In this document: in pieces, positions 24,439 to 36,800 of the stretch | Position numbering within the stretch: position 1 is the stretch's first letter | Layout: every line of letters starts with the position of its first letter | Assembly (NCBI GenBank): GCA_014526335.1 | Contig: JACTAT010000052.1 | Location: 4,405,905 to 4,469,904, forward strand | Direction of reading: 5' to 3' | Source: Chrysaora quinquecirrha | Taxonomy: Eukaryota > Cnidaria > Scyphozoa > Semaeostomeae > Pelagiidae | DNA: 64,000 bases | Notes under the pieces: generated by a model | Told to the model about the DNA's origin: nothing | What the model saw: the letters and a program-made list of their open reading frames with translations, nothing else | Database searches by the model: none | Position numbers and translations under genes: made by a program

Positions 24439-27400
24439 CTAGTTAGTTAGTTAGCTAGTTAATTAGTTTTATTAAATACAAAAGTTTTTCTGAATTATTT
24501 AAGATTACCCTCTGCCTCTCCACCCTGCGCTAATCAGTATTAATGATCGCTCCCTTGTAGAAATCCAGTTAGAATAAATGTACTATTCACCTTGCATCCT
24601 GGGCGGTAAGCCAGAGCAGCATAATACATGCTATGCCTCGCTTTCCATAAACGATTCCTCTCTTCCATTTCTTTCGCCCAGAAGAAATTCGATCCTTCGT
24701 TCATGCCAACGATCTCACCTTTAAAAAATAATAAAAATTTAAAAATGAAACCTGAAATACCACAGAGAATTATCGTAGATTCCCTTCAATGAGCGACAGG
24801 GGAACTCAGTCAAATTCTAACATTTCTGGGAGGCGATAGGCACCAAGACAAAACAAGCTTACTCCGTTTATTTAATACTAAAAGTGTGGTTGGAAATCTT
24901 AAGGGGAAGAAGTTCAAGGTGGAACCATAGCTAACCTATGCATTCTCAGCCTACATCATGCAGGGTATAGTCAGTAGGGTGACAAAAACATCATCAGCGC
25001 GGGGGGGGGGAGGCATTTGCGTTGAACCCTCATTATCTCATTCTCATAAACCTTGTTTTATCATTACTATATTTGACAAATTTGCTTGTCCCTCTCTGTT
25101 CCACCTCCGCAATGCCCCTGAGGCTAGTAAAATGAAGAGAATTTTTAATAAAGCCTCCTGTCCATGTGCATTAAAGGCTAGCAAATGACTTTAAAAGCTA
25201 CCATTAGAATAATAAGTAAGTAAACAAAATTCTTAAAGAAGCTTGCCTGTTTTTTCTACCTGATCTTCTACACTTCTGTCACTGCCATGAAATTCGAGAA
25301 ATAGCGATGGGCTCACATCATAGTCTGTTCCAGAGTATTTGTTGCACATGTCAATCGCAATGTCATCCATCAGCTCTGAAATCACGAGAGAATAGAAGTT
25401 CTAGTCCGGTGTAAAGGAACTCGAGAATGAAAATGCTTAAGTATCTTAAAGGATTATCGAAGCTTGGATGAAATACTATAAGAATAAGATTTTCAAGGAC
25501 AAGACTGTTGATATAACTAACTAACATATATAACAATATATTTCTCTTAGTACTTCCCCAAAACACTCCGTGTATATTAAAATAAGAAAGTTTAAATGAT
25601 TAAACCGTAAAAATAAGAATTCAAACATATTTCACGAAAGTATAAGGAACTTTCATCCTCATCTCGTTGACAGATTAAGGAGCTCTGGCCTCAACTCGGA
25701 CCAAAAGTTCCTTATAAAAAGAACGTGTAAATTTTCTGTTCCTTGATGGTTCCTTAATTTTAACTGGACATTCAGTGTCATGACTATTTTACAGAGACAA
25801 TTGCTTGTAAGCAAACCTCGGAACAAGTAAAGGAAACATTTGATGCATGCGTAACGAACAATTTATGTGATTTTGGACTGCAAATGAATGGAACCGGCTT
25901 CCTAATTCTTGATTGTTTGCAGTGATAAAAACATTCAACATCGAAATGTTCTTTAGCGAGTTTTTATTTAGCAGTAAAAGTTCATTAAATTTTCGGGGCT
26001 TCTACATGTAGGTTCCTAATAAAGTGGTTCTTCACAAAAAAGCATGTATATACGCAAAGTATTATATGTATAAATAGTATTATTATAGTATTATTATAGT
26101 ATTATTATAGCATTAATATTATAGTATTATATGTATTAAAAAGCGAGCTTACCGATACGAGCTATTGGAATGCCACATTGAAGTATCATGACAACACAGT
26201 CTACTGCATCTTTGATGCTTGGGAAGTTGCAGACAGCTGCTGTGATCTACAAGAGGTAGTTGAAGAATAGGGTCTTGCTTAGAATCAAAATTGGATACTA
26301 ACGAGATAAACTATAATCTGAATTATGGCTATATTTCCCTCGAATAGAATCCGGGGTACATGACTTTCTTTTGGGCAGGGGTGTGCCCACAAAAAATTCT
26401 TTACCTGGTTCCAGCATTTTCCCTAAAAAAGATAGCCTATCGTATAGGAAAGCTAAGAAAAGTATACTTAGAAAAGTGCACTCTCTCAGATTACTGTAAT
26501 GATAACTGGCTCTAGAGGGAATGTGCGCGTCCAACAACCGGCTCTAAAACAGTCGTCTAGCTTTGATTCCGGCACTAGAAGAATCAAGTGAAAACGTTAC
26601 CCCATCGCACAAATAAACTATAATCTGAAAAAACAGTAATTGGATTGCTGTAGCTTTTAAACGGTTTATGTTACTGTTTGACAAGAGTGGGAGACAATTT
26701 TGTACGTATAGGTGCCAAAGGGTTAATGAAAGATTTTAAAATGTGGTAAAAATCTCACTTTGAGGGGTGTTTGGGTTTTACGGTTACACGGTTTTGCCAA
26801 TATTTTTGCTCGGGATTTTCGGTTTCTTCCGAAAAATTACGCGGTTTTTCGGTTATCCAAATCTCGTCGGTGAACGGTTTTACGGCATTTCTGCCTAATT
26901 TTTCCGGTTTTTATTAAGATTTCGCGTTTTGGTACTGAATGCCGACTCCTTGAAACTGCAGGTTAGCCCGCAATGAAAACAAAAATTGTTATTGGAGGAA
27001 AACGTCTCAAAACGTGAAGTGAACAGTAAATGTTGACGAACCATTTTCATAGATTTTCATAGATTCTCTGTGCAATTTTTACGGATTTTGAAAACGGATT
27101 TACGGGACTTGAATCATTGCCATACGGATTTAGTTCAAAATATCGCACGGTTGAATTTACGGCAAACTGCATTTTGATCCTTTTTCCTTATCAAATTTTG
27201 AGCATCGGATTTACGGTTTGAACATTGTTCAGTCCCCGACCCCAAACACCCCGTTTCTTGTGAATAAGAAATAATTTTGTTTTCTTTAAACAGCATGGGG
27301 GTTTTCCAAGTTAGTTTGGCATTTATTGTAGTTGCAAATCAAAGGGGGCCAATTGTAGGGGGACCAGAAGCCGCGACACCGCGAAAAAATCAGCTCAAAG

Positions 27401-30400
27401 CCGCATCCCGTCCCATCATCAAATTAACTTCATGAAATGAAGCGCAAAGCCACAGTGGATAAACGTTACTCCTGATCGTGACAATAACGGCTCCAATAGC
27501 TTGTTAATCAACATTTATCCGGTAGGTTGTTCGTTTTGTCGCTTAGCTACTTTTCCTATTTCGTTTTCTAGCGCCACAGAGCTCTTTTCACCCCATTCCT
27601 TGCGAAACTAAGAGTGTAGTTGTAGCCTTTATTTGGTTAAAAGCAGAAGCGGCATGCAAAATGCCGTACGATACAAATACACACCAAAAGACGCAAGAAG
27701 CACATATTCTGAAACCGCCATCCGTAGAAAAAGCATTGCAAAATCCACAAGTTGCATGCAAAATAGGGGTCGAAGCCGGTCGAAGCCATGAAGCCACAAA
27801 ACTATTATAAGCCCTGTGTCAAAAACCTCTATCTCTACATATACTTACTGTACATGTTCATACAATTCCTTGGCATACGTCTTGTTACAAGACCTTAACT
27901 TCCAGCAAATGAAATTTTCTTTATGATGAACATCTGGGCAAATAACAATTAGGAATAATTACCTACAGGAAACCAAAGCCCAGAATCTTTGATATAGTGG
28001 TTCAGGGCATCTCGTTTCACACCAGGTTCAACAGTCACATCAAAATCTTCTGGATGTAAATCAACAATTTGGTCCATCTTTGTAAGATCAATGCATACTC
28101 CATTCTAAACGGAATGTATATATTACATATTATACATATAATTCAGCTTACAGTCTTTCAGAAGTAATTTTTAGAAAAAAATAACAGATGGATACATAGA
28201 CAAAATTGCAATGAACAAGGGAAACATCTTTAACCATACTTAAAAGCTTTTCTCATTACCTAAGATCGAACAATAACTCCAGATGCAGATCATGAAGCTC
28301 GGATGGGGTTGTGTTGTAAATACCAATCAGGCATGAGCAGTGCCACAAGGTGTACTGTGGGGGGGCGTGTCCACCCCAGTTTTCTTAAAGACCAATTTTG
28401 TAATTTGCTTAAGTTTGAGGAGAAAATGATGGGGGGTAGTTATGAGTCATTTACGCATTTTTCATTCTTAGAGACTTAACCGATGTACCTTTCCTACAAA
28501 GAAATTATTGTTTCCGACACTATAAAGGGCGTTTTCTGGCATTCCAAGGGGCGTGGTCCCCGGACCCCATCAATTCTCACTTGTCCACATTTTGCCTGCT
28601 GGCACCCCCCTGGAAATAGGTCAGGGAATTCAGCAGAATGACTTTATAAAAATAACTGACAATTCCACAAGTGAAAATGAACTCTCTCTCTGTATATACA
28701 GAGCTGGCTTTTTGGATTTTATGTAGTTTTAATTTTAAAATCTTTCCGTGTGAAAATTAAAAGGGTGGTTCTGTGCAATATTTATCAAACAAATGATATT
28801 TAAGGCTTTACCTTTCATTTAGCATTAATCAATCACTTTCATTAAAGGGCGAAGCCTGAACATAAAAGACTCAAGACAAGACTTTAAAAATTAAAACCAT
28901 AAAACAACAGACCTCTGTAGCATTAACGCCTCCTTCAAGTCCTGTTCCAGTACCAAATGGTATTATATGGATATTATTTTTGTAGCAAAGCTTTGCAATT
29001 TCACTGACTTGTTCAACATTTGTAGGGAATACAACAACTGCAGGGAGCTTCCACCATGGTATGATTCATCATGACTGTGATGCTCTCTTACTGACAGGGA
29101 TGTTGATACATTTTCCTCTCCACAAATCTCTTTCAATGGTCTTATGGCTTCAATAACAGCTGCAGGACTCTGTTGAAATTAACAGATTCAAATATCAGAT
29201 ATAAGGATATAAAAGAGCTTTAGCATATGGATAAAAGTGAAAATAAAATCTCAGATTGGGGGAGGGGGTGGGGCTGAACAACTGAAAAGTACTTAATGAG
29301 GTAATGATTTTATGACATCATACTACACTTAGGGTACAAAAGTATTGCAACGCTTGACCTAAAATTGCGGCCAACAGTAGCCGTAGGCCCAACAACACAA
29401 AATTTACATAACAAAGCCATGGCGGCTCAGGGGCATCGTCGAACTTGATTTAGGCGGGAAAATGTTCAAAATTTCATTGACTTTCATTTAGAATAAAAAG
29501 TAAACGATTTATTTGATGCTTCTTGTGGAAAAGAATGAAAAACTATGAAGTAGTGCCTTCCAAATTTTCTGGAAAACATTTCAAGGGCTGTCTTGAAAAA
29601 CAGCGATGTATGAACCACTTGTCGTGACTTTTGCTACAGAGTTTCGTGGTTTTTTGAGACAAAATAGTTCAAACTTGTAATTACGATTTAAATTTTCGCT
29701 GCAAGTGTGCACTTAGAGAAGAATTTCGGGGGTTGAAGTATTGATAAAGATTTTAGGTGAGTAACTTTTGAAGTTGTTGTTTTGATGCGAAAATAAATTT
29801 TGCACTTGAGGGAGTCATCAGAAATTTTTATGGACAATTTCATTCACATATTTCAAAACACTGGTTATCCTAAAATATTGCAAATTAATTTTGAAGCAAA
29901 TTCTTGGGTTTATAGAGAAGAATTTGCAAATTTACAAAAAGTACCCTCTGTTGGGCCTAAACAAAAGTCACTCAACCTGAAATTGTTGTCCACAAATAAT
30001 GTCTGTTTTTTTTGTGGAAACTACTTTTCTCAGTAAAAATTATAACATGGAACAAACGTTTCAACTATTTTGATTTGAAAAACGAAAAATTTTTTAGTCA
30101 ACGGTCAAAAAAGTAGTTATTTTTATTGCTCTTTATCAAGACAACTCTGGAAATATTTCGCTCGAAATCTGGAAGGCACTACTTCATAGTTTTTCATTCT
30201 TTTCCACAAGAAGCATCAAATAAATCGTTTACTTTTTATTCTAAATGAAAGTCAATGAAATTTTGAACATTTTCCCGCCTAAATCAAGTTCGACGATGCC
30301 CCTGAGCCGCCATGGCTTTGTTATGTAAATTTTGTGTTGTTGGGCCTACGGCTACTGTTGGCCGCCATTTTAGGTCAAGCGTTGCAATACTTTTGTACCC

Positions 30401-31691
30401 TAAGTGTATTGTTTTCAAAATTATTGGGGGGTTAGGGGCAAAAAGCCCTATTGTTCTTTTATTGTTTTCATCCACGCAATTCTCAGTGAGATCTGCAGAA
30501 AATCCAGGCTGGGGCAGGGGGCACCACACATCAAGAGTTGTCAGGGCATTTTTTAACAGTGTAACTACTGGGGAACGTTCCCCAGTAGGCCCAATGCCAT
30601 CCCCAGTAGTGAGCGCCAAAATCATAGAATTTCCCCAGTAGTCTGGGCCCTTGTCAATTCCCACTTACCCACTTGAAAATCAACTGGTAGTTTTAAGTGA
30701 AAATTTCTTTGATTATCTACAGCATGTATTTTAGGCATTGGCAGTATTGGTAAAGATATTGTTTGTTTGAGCTTCGTACAAGAAAAAAATTTCGACTTCG
30801 CGATGACGGTACAATATATTTGTAGTCAATACAGCCGTCAGTAGTGGACACCATAATTTCGTCAGGCCATAATTTCTAAGAGGTTCAGTTAAATTTTGGC
30901 GAAAATGTATCTTCTGTATATCTTCTGTTTTCTTCAAAATCTGGGCTGCGTAAATTTAATAGAAGAGTCCTGAAATGATCAACAGAGCAACTCTAGCTAC
31001 CCAAGCATGCCCCCGGACCCCTCCAGATGCCTGCACCTTCGACGCTCTGGAGCCTTCCTTCTGCGGTGCCACTTCCTTGCCACCCTCCGTAAAGTTCTGT
31101 TGATTTGCGCCCCTGTGCCTTTGACTTTTTTGTTTTGAGGCAACTGTGAAAATCTTTAAAATGATGTATTTTACTATCGCTTATTACGCTTTTAGGCCCC
31201 TTTTCAAATTTTCCCCAGTAGTGAAAATTTCTTAAAAAATGCCCTGAGAGTTGTGTTAATTTCATTGGAATAATGCTGGAAGCCAGTAAATTTTGGGGTG
31301 CCCCAGGGATCATCTCTCGACTCTAGCCTCTAGAATGTTTTTAGGTAGGTATAGAGGTCACAGAATAGGTCACAGTAACATTCACTTTTCACTTTTCATG
31401 GGTTTTGTCTCTTCTGATGTGGACATGTTTTGAACTTGTTTCCATTTATTGAGCTTGCAGAGAAGGAATATTTTCTATGGCAGAGTCTAATGAAAAGCTT
31501 ACCATGCTCATAAACCGAGTATTCTTTGCATTTTTCAAATTTCCCGACACCGACTTGACTCTTCCCATGGATGAAGCTCCTGAGCTGTACTTCGAAAGTT
31601 TCAAAACAAACGAGGAGGGCCTAGGCGCCAGGAGACACTTTGAATGTTGGCAGTTCTTTAGAACATCGACCAGTTTCTTCCTAAGAGCCAT
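22849..31691 (-). CDS. LDHD: Mitochondrial D-lactate dehydrogenase, incomplete/broken copy
   Basis: The product is an FAD-linked enzyme that oxidises D-lactate to pyruvate in mitochondria. Exons seen: 31691-31503 (R/K/S-rich presequence, tentative), 29169-28913 ([14 protein letters not shown]-loop motif [11 protein letters not shown]), 28104-27963 ([16 protein letters not shown]), 26246-26153, 25375-25247 (SLFLEFHGS), 24718-24591 ([18 protein letters not shown]), 24007-23917 (TDVCVPIS), 23770-23659 (GHVGDGNFH) and 23026-22849 ([19 protein letters not shown]). Two defects show. First, about 90 codons of the FAD domain expected between 27963 and 26246 (the PGADAS..GTNA and SEGTLG parts) were not found, and joining the flanking exons directly is out of frame. 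Second, the 29169-28913 exon is one base short, with a frame change at about 29040-29057. The intron after 25247 uses a GC donor. Either this copy is a pseudogene or the assembly is damaged. Family identity is secure. Confidence 0.85.
23100..23385 (+). repeat. (GAT)n microsatellite
   Basis: About 280 bases of GATGATGAT with interruptions, starting about 75 bases upstream of the last LDHD exon, in its last intron. The D-rich, M-rich and I-rich open frames here are artefacts of the repeat. Confidence 0.93.
24160..24475 (+). repeat. (TTAG)n microsatellite
   Basis: GTTAGTTAGTTAG tracts with interruptions (GCTAGCTAG, GTTATT) over about 300 bases, in the LDHD intron between 24007 and 24591. Confidence 0.9.
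26247..27962. other. LDHD intron where FAD-domain exons are expected but not found
   Basis: The minus strand was read in all frames for the missing LDHD segment and no match was seen. The stretch holds an AT-rich TATTATAG tract just outside it (26060-26140), a repeat with many CGGTTTTACGG/GGATTTACGG words (about 26760-27230) and a CCGC-rich dispersed repeat (about 27350-27800). Confidence 0.55.
29326..30406. mobile_element. DNA transposon with ~245-290 bp inverted repeats, TA-flanked
   Basis: The first ~245 bases (CACTTAGGGTACAAAAGT at the tip) are repeated almost perfectly in reverse at the right end. Weaker similarity continues about 50 bp further in. The element is bordered by TA on both sides (29324-29325 and 30407-30408), as for Tc1/mariner-type insertions. 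The interior (about 29620-30120) holds only short broken frames, so the copy is non-autonomous. It lies in the LDHD intron between the tentative first exon and the exon at 29169. A diverged relative of the left inner part occurs at 58930-59165. Confidence 0.85.
30430..31502. other. Rest of LDHD intron 1, no exon seen
   Basis: Holds two CCCCAGTAGT-containing stretches (about 30555-30645 and 31205-31250, the latter followed by AAAAAATGCCCTGAGAG). These look like parts of one dispersed repeat. No coding exon was recognised. Confidence 0.4.
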
Positions 31692-33818
31692 AGTATCTGC
31701 AGCTGTTTTAATGAAGCTTATTTGTTTGCAACAGATTGGTCCTTCTCTGTCCTTTCCTTAAGTCTAGCAAGAATATTCTGAGCACTTGATAGACGGCACC
31801 TGTCGCCTTTCCATTTTGTGTATCCCTTTCATCTACTTACGATTGGACAATGAGCATTGTCTCGTCGTCACCAGGGACCAACCAGGTAACTCCTGCCCGG
31901 AAATCAGCTGCAGAAAACAAAGGAAAGGGCTGGGTTTTCACCGAAATCAACAGCGCAGTGACCAGGACTTCACGCCTTTTGGCAGGTTCATTTCGTAAAT
32001 CTTGCCAATGAGTTACACCAATGTGAAATACATTTCCTCTTGATTAGTTTCTCTGAATGAAACCAAAAAACCTGAAAACATTTCTTTGGCTTGTGGAGTA
32101 AGCTGTCATATTTCAAAACAGCCAAACATTGTTTATCAAACATTTTAAATTTGCACGTCAAGCGAAAATGTTTTACCGTTTGGCCACGTCGTAAAAATAA
32201 TGCCCGTCAAACAATTTTACTTGCTGAAAGCAAAACATGTTTTGAACTCATTCATCATTTTCATCAATATCGTACAACATATTTAGATTGTCTTGACGTG
32301 AAGCAATGTTTATGACGTAGCAAAACGCATATGACGTAGCAAAACGTTGCCTGAAAATCAAACTTCAAAAGTTCAACAATGTTTGATCGTTTGATAGGAC
32401 ACAGGACAGGTCTCGAGTTGATGACCTCTGGCCTCTTGATGTGGCCTGAGACCTTTGACACGAGATACCAGAGGTCAAAGATTCTAGAAATTATCCCTTG
32501 TACCCGGCAAACACTGTTTGCAACAAGGACTATGGCAAGCACTCTGGGTAGATCAACCATCAGCTATTGTTCAAGGACATTTTGAAAATCTACATTATAA
32601 ATGATCGTCGTTCTTTTATTAAGAGCAGATTTGGAGAGGTTATCAGATTTCTACCTGCCCTGAACTGTCCGCACGTCTGTTTTGCAGTTGAAGTTTTGAG
32701 ACAGAAAAAAACACTTTGCGTTGTGGCGACTACTTGGGGGACCCCGATGGCTGCACCATTGAATGAATAGAACCAATCAGCAGGTCAGGTACCTTGTTAC
32801 TGTGACCAGCCACGATTAGCTTGATTAATCTGATTAATCTTTGATTGATTCGACTTGATAAGGATTCAACAGACAACAGAGAATTCATCGTAGTATATCT
32901 TAGCTCGTATAAATTCAGATTCATTGCAAAATATACGAGATACAGTATTTGCACATTGCAATTAAAACTACACATTGATTGAAGATTCTCTAATACTACG
33001 ATATCTTAGTGTTTGCAAATAGTTAACAATACTACTGTCAGTTCTAGGCCTATTAATAAGGGTCCTTCAAGACTTCATCGTTTCAATGTTTGTACTACGA
33101 AAAACTAGTTTATTCAATCAAGACCTGTGCTTAAAAAGCTGTCGGTTTTTGTAACACGCAGTTACAATTGGTAACCATAGTTAGCAACACGAATGCAGTC
33201 AGACAATGTTAGTTCTAGGCCTATTAATTAGGCTTTTTTAAGTCTTTGTCGTTTCAATGGTTACACAAAGAGGAACAAGTTCACCCAATCCAGAGTTTTA
33301 ACCACATTTGTAGTTAGCCTAGGCCCTGGCCAAACGATCAAACATTGTTGGTCCAACATTTCAAATTTGCTTTACAACAAATGTTTGACCGTTTGGGCCA
33401 CGTTTGGCCACGTCCAAAACATTGCTGTCCAACAACGATGTTATTGCTAATGCACAAGCACGAACGCCTTGTTGCTAAGAAATGTTGCTAGGTGGTGAAA
33501 TGTTGCAAGTTGTTGCAGTTTGTCAAAAACAAAAGAAATGTTTGACAAGCAATGTTGGAAAGGCGGCCAAACGATCAAACATTGCTTGACAAGCAAAAAT
33601 AAGCAAAATTTGTGGCGTAGAAACATTTTTGCTTGACGTGTTTGAAAAGTTCAAAAAACATTTTTTTGATATTCTTGACGCACGCAGAAAAAGAAAATTC
33701 CAATGTTGGACTGGAGAGGAGCAATGAAAATCACTCCAATTTTGGACGGATAGCTTTGGGTAAACACCAAACGATACGAAAATCACGCTCCGAACATTTT
33801 AACGGGGCTTGTTTTTAC
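31692..33818. other. Spacer between LDHD and USP10; missing USP10 3' exon expected here
   Basis: Contains foldback repeats of the AAACGATCAAACATTG family (about 32117-32400 and 33321-33600) and the presumed LDHD promoter. The USP10 C-terminal segment (W..IDD.. and YLLYYRR-like end) was searched for on the minus strand and not found convincingly. Confidence 0.5.
33321..33600. mobile_element. Foldback MITE, GGCCAAACGATCAAACATTG family
   Basis: Starts CCTGGCCAAACGATCAAACATTG and holds inverted versions of TTTGACCGTTTGG plus a second inward copy GGCCAAACGATCAAACATTGC at about 33563, so it looks compound. Related elements lie at 2196, 32117, 33951, 35564 and 44002. Confidence 0.65.
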
Positions 33819-36800
33819 ATAGAGATCTTTGTGCTTCACTGCTGTTGTATAATGGCCACCAGCTGCATTCTTACCATGATGGAACTCAACTGTAAAGGAT
33901 AATATAAATTATTAAGCACCATCATATTAACGGATACAAAATAACAAGTTAGGCCCCGGCTAAATGATCAAACATTGTCAAACATTTGAAATTTTCCATT
34001 CGAGCAAAAACGTTTTACGGTTTGCCCAAGTCGTAAAAAACTAGGTCAAGCACAAACGTTTTTTCAAAAACATTTCTCGACGAATTCTGTTCGTCAAGGA
34101 ATATTTTGTGACATGGTCAGCCGTTCAAACAATACTGTTCAAGAAACGAATTTCAGATATTTGACCAACAATGTCTGATCGTCTGGCTAGGGCATAAGAA
34201 ATCCAATATCCTATAGAATCATCACATAATAATATATACTTTTTAAAACAGACTTGTACCAACTAGCAACAAAAGCAACTATTGACATAACGAAATGAAC
34301 TGAATGTCTTGCCTAAATGCTTAGAGTGGATATTAGGGCTTCAAATTTATCATCGTCCGGAAAATAAAACACAAGTCTTCGAAATTTAAAGTAGGTTAAC
34401 AAATATTTCGCTTTACTTACTGGCAAACAATTCATATTTTCTTTGATTTGCTGGAACTCTACCTTTCAAACTCTGGGACAACACATCTAGAAACGAAAAG
34501 TGAAAATTTAATGTAACTAAATAAATTTCTATAAGACCACTAAGATATTGTATTGCTCGCCCTTCTAATTTTTAGTTCTTCTATTCATGCTTTATTTCTT
34601 GTTTGATGATCTCGTTGCTTTCTTTCGTACCGTCTTTAGCCGCGTTGCAAAGTAAACAATAGATTGATCGCACCAAAAGCATGAATAGCAGATTGATTCA
34701 ATAACACAACAAATGTCCTGAATAAACCTAAAATTCACATGTGAACCTGATAAGCCTCTTGAATAAGAATTGTGAAACTCTCCAAAGGGGAGGATTAAAA
34801 TACTGTTGGGATGGGCATATTTAATTCCTAGGCTGGCACATGCCCGTCCTATAGATCGGATCTCTGGCCCTGAAAGATCCAGCCTATGGGTCTTGGGCCA
34901 AAGGCCCTGAAAGTCTTCAATAAAACAAGAAAAATTTTAACCAAAAACCCATATATGGTTATTTTTACCCATATATAATAAAGTGTATATTTCCGAGATC
35001 TTCATTGGGGGTATAAATACTCCAGATTTTATTTTTACAATTTTCGTAAACTCTACAGAAAAAATTCAGCAGTATAATTTTTAAGTACTTACCGTTAGGG
35101 ATTTCCAACTCGCGTTCAATCTCAATTGCTTTGTGTGTCTTCTGACATCCTCCTGTCTTATCATATACGAAGTACTTGAGATGAAGAATCAATATGCGAG
35201 GCAGTTTCTCCAAAGATGTCTTGTGAGATGCTTCCACCTTTGTATGATAGATTTAGCATCAGGTTAAAAGCAAAAAATTATCAACAAATAAATTTACATC
35301 TGTAAACCAGTGGACCTAGCTTATCATGTGGCTCATCTACGGGTGGGCTAATCAAAGGGTGAGCTTGTGCGGCAGTTTACAGTATGGACTGGCCTGAAGT
35401 GCTTTGGAGTACCTTTTATTGGCTCAGTTCTAAAGTAATTACAAGTATGCTGTTCACCCTTCAAATGTCGGTCGGTAAATGAATATCCAGGCCATTCGCT
35501 CTCGATGGACATAAGCTACAGGTTCATATCAACTGTAGTGCTACCTCTATCCCAGTCCTCTAAGGTCCTTGCCAAAAGACCAAACACTGCTGATCAAACA
35601 TTTCAAACAACTTAAAACACAGTTGTTTGTTCAAACACCTTAAAACAATTTGATGGTAGTATCAAGCAAAAATTTTTTGTTGAACAGTGGATTTTGTGGT
35701 TTGGCCAAAAGGTAAAACATTGTGTTTGACAAGCAAATTTCAAATGTTTGACAAACAATGTTTGATCGTTTGGCTAGGGCCTGAAAACACATTGTTGTCG
35801 CAGATTCCCATTTCTTTCATTTTTATGTTTGAAGAATTCAAACATTATGCAGGGGTTTTCGTCAAACCGGAAGAAATAGACCTAGATAGATAGATAGATA
35901 GATAGATACCTAGATACCTAGGAATCAGGAATGTTGTAACAATAAGATCGGAATTTCTATTCTCTATGTAGGAATTTCTATTCTCTATGTGCACAATGAA
36001 AACAATCGTTTCATTGAACCACTTAGTTCCCTATTGTTCTGCCTCTGTACTCGGCCTCATAAACGAATTTAATGAATGACTGCCGCCCTGCTGTACCTAG
36101 AAACGCGTTTCTTTTTTTGAACGAAGCCTTTTCTGCCCAAAAAGTGCAAGCCGTATTATTCTAAATGTTTTTGGTCCTGCAATGTGGTCAAAATTTTGAT
36201 TTGCTCTTGATTTTTAAGTGTTTGGTTTCATTGCGGACATATATTGTTAGTTGAACTCAACTAATTGCGTTCCTTTGTTCTACCAAAGTTGTTATTGCTG
36301 AGATGCGGAGATCAAATTGTAAATTCTAAAAGTTAATCACCTTGGCATTTGTTTTGGATGATGTAAAGCCCTCGAGATTCTCTTTGGTAAAATAGTTCTC
36401 AAAAGCGTCTTTGATGTTCCAAATATTCTCTGCCTACAGAGAAAAGATATTGAAAATTAATCCTTGTTATTGTTGCAAATAGTAAGAATATTAAGAGGAA
36501 CGCTTTAGCCTGTTCGTACAACAAAACTAGCCTAGGCGCGACCCAGTGTTATGAAAGCCTGCGTCTGGCCTAGGCTTGTGTGAACGTGAAAAACTTTGGC
36601 TCGGCCCGGATAACTTGGGCTTTGTTCTGAAGTGGACTCGGTCCAGGTTAAGAAATCAATTGCCGAGCTCAAGTTTTACGCATTCACGCTAGCCACAAGA
36701 TATCGTTAGATTAGGCCGGATCTAGGCTAAATGTTTTTGTGCGACAATGAAGAGCTGCATTAAATCATTTTTGCTTGTCATCAGGTAAAATTTACTTGAT

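Noticed and set aside
24160..24475. Interstitial telomere repeat
   Set aside because: The unit is TTAG with frequent interruptions, not TTAGGG, and it is an intronic microsatellite.
30284..30664. 126-codon minus ORF
   Set aside because: It runs through the right inverted repeat of the TA-flanked transposon and into flanking repeat. The same frame is broken in the left arm.
31839..31903. Possible USP10 last exon (minus) reading TWLVPGDDETMLIVQS between CAG and a strong GTAAGT donor
   Set aside because: W-L..DDET recalls the missing W..IDD segment, but the phase does not match the exon ending at 33819 and the surrounding residues do not align. It may be a non-coding 5' exon of LDHD or chance.
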